A stretch of 53,996 nt of DNA from an uncultured Bacteroidia bacterium (lineage in GTDB: Bacteria > Bacteroidota > Bacteroidia > J057 > CALLMJ01), in assembly GCA_938005475.1 (NCBI GenBank), contig CALLNY010000007.1:1-53996 (forward strand), written 5' to 3'. Position numbers and translations under genes: made by a program. Below are positions 51,120-53,996 of the stretch, in pieces. Position 1 is the first letter of the stretch, and every line of letters starts with the position of its first letter. The notes beneath the pieces were generated by a model. The model was not told the origin of the DNA, made no database searches, and saw only the letters and a list, made by a program, of their open reading frames with translations.

Positions 51120-53996
51120 CTAATTACGAACTAATTTTTGATAGAATACTTGTTGATTAAAGCTTATTTTCACAAAATACATGCCTGCTGATAAATCAGG
51201 ATTTACCTGTAAATGGATATGATGGTTTCCAGATTTAATTGTCCCCTGATACAAGTCTTGAACTTTTTTGGAAGTTACATCCAGCAACTCTACGTTCAGA
51301 ACGCCTGTTTGATTTGCAAAAAATCTGACGGATAGGTTTTCATGGAAGGGATTTGGATAGATAGCTATATCCTGTAAATCAAAAGATGGTTCTTTGTTAA
51401 CAGCGATACGAACAATTTGCGTTTTAGAGATTGAGTCAGAACAGCCATACTCATTGGTTACGAGTAATTTGACATCGTATTCACCGTTTTGAGCGTAGAT
51501 ATGAGTGGGGTCTGGGAGCGTTGAGGTGTTACCATCACCGAAGTCCCAAAAGAAATTATAAGCACCCTGCGAAATAGAAGCAAAATAAACCGGTTGATTA
51601 GCTTCGTAGATAACTTCGGGAATTACTTTGAAATCCGCAGTAGGTTTAGGATAGACAGCTATGTTCATCGTAGAAGTACTTGTATTACTTTGCCCCATAG
51701 CTTGTAAAGTAACCGTATACAAACCTCTAGCCTGGTAAATGTGAGTAGGATTTACGTCATAACTAACTGGAGAACCATCACCAAAATCCCAAATGTAACT
51801 AATTGCATTGATACTATTATTCACAAATTGTACTTGCTGGGCTACACAACCTGCGGTATCTAATGCAGAAAATTGAGAAATGGTAGTATAAAACACATCA
51901 ACCTGAGTAGCACAAGGTAAGGAAACACAACCATTCGCATCTACTGCGTAAACCAACACTTCATAACTCCCTGACTGATTATAAACCGTGGTCGTTGAAG
52001 AATTATTGCCATTAGTATTGCCTATGGCGGAAGTATTATTACCAAAGCTAAAGAAGAAGGTATAAGGGGGATTACCGCCGTTAGCAGTAGCATTAAAATC
52101 AACTAATTCTCCAAGACCTACTTGATTTTGTGAAACATTACAGCTTACAACAGGAGCAGGATTAACGGTAAATGCTAATGAATTAGAATAAATACTATCT
52201 CCCAGCGAACATATATTAGAACTCAAAAGCACGCATTCTACCAAGTCATTATTTTGTAGATTACTTACAATTAGAATAGTTGAATTATTTCCAGTAGGGA
52301 TGCCGTTAATACGCCATATAAATTGGGGATTCGTTCCAGCATTAGAAGCATTAGCAACTAAAGTTACTGTTTCATTCTCACAAACATTCGTTCCTTGTTC
52401 GCTTGAAATAGTAATGGAAGGGACAGGATTAGGTCTTACGTGAATAGGTTTGACGACCCAATCAGACCATGAGCAACAAAAGGTTTCTATTTTCATTCGG
52501 ATGAGGTAATCTCCAGGTGTATTAAAAGTAAAACCATTAAAAGATTGGAAGAGATTAGTATCAGGAGCATACAAACCGACTACCTCCCAAATATAGCGAG
52601 TACCAAGGATAGAAGAGAGCAGTGTAGGAGTTTCACCTTGACAAATGGTATCGGGAGCAATTAAGGTAGGAGTTAATCCTGCAGAGGAATTACGTATGTC
52701 TATAAAATCGGAATAGGTATAAGATACTCCATTAACTACCACGGTAATAGTTTTGGGACCGAGCGTAGGATAGGTAACGACACAAGTATCGCCGCTTGCA
52801 ACTGCAGGAATACCACTTCCTGTGTACCAAACGATATTTCCAGAGGCTTGAACATTCATTTTAACTTCTCTATCCGTGCAACCGGAGAACAGAACTTCGA
52901 GTACGGGTTCATCATCTTTTCTTATATTAGTGATAATCAATGGATTACCATTTTGATAAATATCTAATGCGATACCGGGTGCACCATCTCCCCCTCTACC
53001 TCCTTTACCTCCATTACCCCCTTTACCCCCATTGCCGCCCCATCCCATGTCACAAGCGACGGGTTGTCCTTGTTGCCCGCGAGCGCCACCAAAACCTCCA
53101 TTCCCACCAAGCCCCCCAAAACCACCGAGCCCCCCTACTCCACCAAATCCGGGTTGCCCCGCTACTATTTTGGAGTCTCGAATACGTGCATTGGGTCCAT
53201 TGTTATGAACATAAAGCCCGAAGGAGCCTCCTCCTCCGATACCACCTTTCCCCCCTTTTCCTCCTTCACCGCCTTCACCACCTCCTCCGCCGCCAGCGCC
53301 AGAGTCTCCATTATTAGAACCAAATCCACAAGCCATACCTCCTTGCCCGCCGCCACCGCCGCCACCGCCTCCACCAGAACCGTGCTGTCCATCTTGCCCA
53401 TCCGTACCAGTACCTGGCACAAAAAAGCCACCTGAATGTGTGGGAACTCCATTTGTACCATCTGCCCCGTCCGCACCATTTCCACCATTTTGCCCATCCC
53501 CCCCATCATATCCTTCTGTATGGTCATTAGAACAACCTATCGCTATAAGTGGTTCAATATTAGGTAAACCAGCTATTCCACCAGCACCTCCAGAGGTGCC
53601 CATACCAGGAAAGCCTGGGTTACCAGGGAAAGTAGAAACCGTTCCAATAAAACCTGAACAAGTACCTCTCGGAGCGCCCTGCCCTCCATTCCCCCCAGCC
53701 ACTAATCCCCCCGACCAAGAACTACCTCCCGCACCGCCTGCGTTATTTCCATTACAGTCTACACAGCCAGGTTGACCTATCCCACCTGGAGCCCCATTCT
53801 GACCACTCGCTCCATCTAACCCATTTCCACCATTCGATGCATTCCCCGACTTCACATAACATCTAACAATATCATAATTAGAACATCCATTCAAATAAAT
53901 TCCATACACAGAGGTTCCATCATTTAAATTCGTTGCATCTTGTATCAAGATAGTCACGTCTTGAATTCGAAAATTGGAAATGCCACTCCCCATTAA
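51120..53996 (-). CDS. Secreted polyglycine/PKD protein with type A T9SS sorting domain, 5' end cut by window
   Basis: The frame is open through the last base, so the N-terminus is missing; by comparison with the paralog about 130 residues, including the signal peptide, lie outside. A Met near the edge is not the likely start. About 957 residues are seen: the end of a beta-helix-like domain (YGIYLNGCSNYDIVRCYVKS), a Gly-rich tract of about 300 residues, Ig-like domains, and two or three PKD domains (WDFGDGSPVSYDVNPTHIY, WDFGDGNTSTLPDPTHIY). A type A sorting domain closes it (IAIYPNPFHENLSVRFF, SAGMYFVKISFNQ). It is colinear with the next gene until the C-terminus, where the sorting domain differs. 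Confidence 0.87.
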   Translation of the reverse strand, partial: LMGSGISNFRIQDVTILIQDATNLNDGTSVYGIYLNGCSNYDIVRCYVKSGNASNGGNGLDGASGQNGAPGGIGQPGCVDCNGNNAGGAGGSSWSGGLVAGGNGGQGAPRGTCSGFIGTVSTFPGNPGFPGMGTSGGAGGIAGLPNIEPLIAIGCSNDHTEGYDGGDGQNGGNGADGADGTNGVPTHSGGFFVPGTGTDGQDGQHGSGGGGGGGGGGQGGMACGFGSNNGDSGAGGGGGGEGGEGGKGGKGGIGGGGSFGLYVHNNGPNARIRDSKIVAGQPGFGGVGGLGGFGGLGGNGGFGGARGQQGQPVACDMGWGGNGGKGGNGGKGGRGGDGAPGIALDIYQNGNPLIITNIRKDDEPVLEVLFSGCTDREVKMNVQASGNIVWYTGSGIPAVASGDTCVVTYPTLGPKTITVVVNGVSYTYSDFIDIRNSSAGLTPTLIAPDTICQGETPTLLSSILGTRYIWEVVGLYAPDTNLFQSFNGFTFNTPGDYLIRMKIETFCCSWSDWVVKPIHVRPNPVPSITISSEQGTNVCENETVTLVANASNAGTNPQFIWRINGIPTGNNSTILIVSNLQNNDLVECVLLSSNICSLGDSIYSNSLAFTVNPAPVVSCNVSQNQVGLGELVDFNATANGGNPPYTFFFSFGNNTSAIGNTNGNNSSTTTVYNQSGSYEVLVYAVDANGCVSLPCATQVDVFYTTISQFSALDTAGCVAQQVQFVNNSINAISYIWDFGDGSPVSYDVNPTHIYQARGLYTVTLQAMGQSNTSTSTMNIAVYPKPTADFKVIPEVIYEANQPVYFASISQGAYNFFWDFGDGNTSTLPDPTHIYAQNGEYDVKLLVTNEYGCSDSISKTQIVRIAVNKEPSFDLQDIAIYPNPFHENLSVRFFANQTGVLNVELLDVTSKKVQDLYQGTIKSGNHHIHLQVNPDLSAGMYFVKISFNQQVFYQKLVRN
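52960..53860 (-). repeat. Polyglycine-coding repeat region, second paralog
   Basis: About 900 bp equivalent to the Gly-rich tract of the neighbouring paralog, with the same block order: GLVAGGNGGQG, long Gly runs, EGGEGGKGGKGG, a short non-Gly strand (FGLYVHNNGPNARIRDSK) and a final GGNGGKGGNGGKGG block. The coding strand is rich in GG pairs. Confidence 0.85.

Overview
The window is chromosomal DNA from an AT-rich member of the Bacteroidota. Four secreted proteins end in type IX secretion (T9SS) sorting domains: two gliding-motility-type (type B) and two type A. The usual Bacteroidota companions are present: the mreBCD block behind purH, a DUF5686 outer-membrane protein, SPFH lipoproteins and SBBP, PKD and WG repeat proteins. 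Upstream regions repeatedly show the phylum's vegetative promoter TTG-N~20-TAnnTTTG, with very short leaders and no clear Shine-Dalgarno. I see no tRNA, rRNA, CRISPR array, insertion sequence or prophage. Species cannot be fixed from sequence reading alone.

Layout. 1-690 holds the end of an acyl-CoA (methylcrotonyl-type) carboxylase beta subunit. 760-5944 (minus) is an operon-like block led by a PurN-PurH fusion, then mreB, mreC, mreD and a YceI-like lipoprotein. 6095-8209 is a FadJ-type beta-oxidation protein. 8210-9977 holds an intergenic stretch and two small barrel-like exported proteins. 9983-12528 (minus) carries arginase, a YbbR protein and a Nudix hydrolase. 12792-18415 (plus) holds a CaiB-type CoA transferase, then a three-gene unit: SGNH esterase lipoprotein with two LysM domains, MBOAT O-acyltransferase and WG-repeat protein. 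18426-20710 (minus) is a GbsR-type regulator, a COQ7-like protein, TsaB and EngB. 20919-23309 is a secreted SBBP-repeat protein.

23388-26279 (minus) is metG with a radical SAM gene. 26402-26911 is a small lipoprotein. 26968-31142 (minus) runs from a HAD hydrolase through a DUF5686 protein to two near-identical tandem coiled-coil membrane proteins. 31229-35208 (plus) holds a family 9 glycosyltransferase, ComEC, an unknown protein and DapD. 35465-36457 is a sugar-type oxidoreductase, and 36663-39233 a large type B T9SS protein. 39369-40929 (minus) is a tandem pair of SPFH lipoproteins, and 41161-44616 (minus) pyruvate carboxylase. 44717-47167 (plus) is YraN and RecG. 47235 to the window end (minus) is a pair of giant paralogous secreted proteins with polyglycine domains and PKD repeats; the upstream member is cut by the window edge.

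The points most worth a second look are the in-frame PurN-PurH fusion; the COQ7-like protein in which both ExxH motifs read KxxH; the tandem polyglycine/PKD paralogs carrying different T9SS sorting domains; the LysM-SGNH/MBOAT/WG envelope unit; the recently duplicated coiled-coil genes differing by exactly one heptad; and the tandem SPFH lipoproteins.
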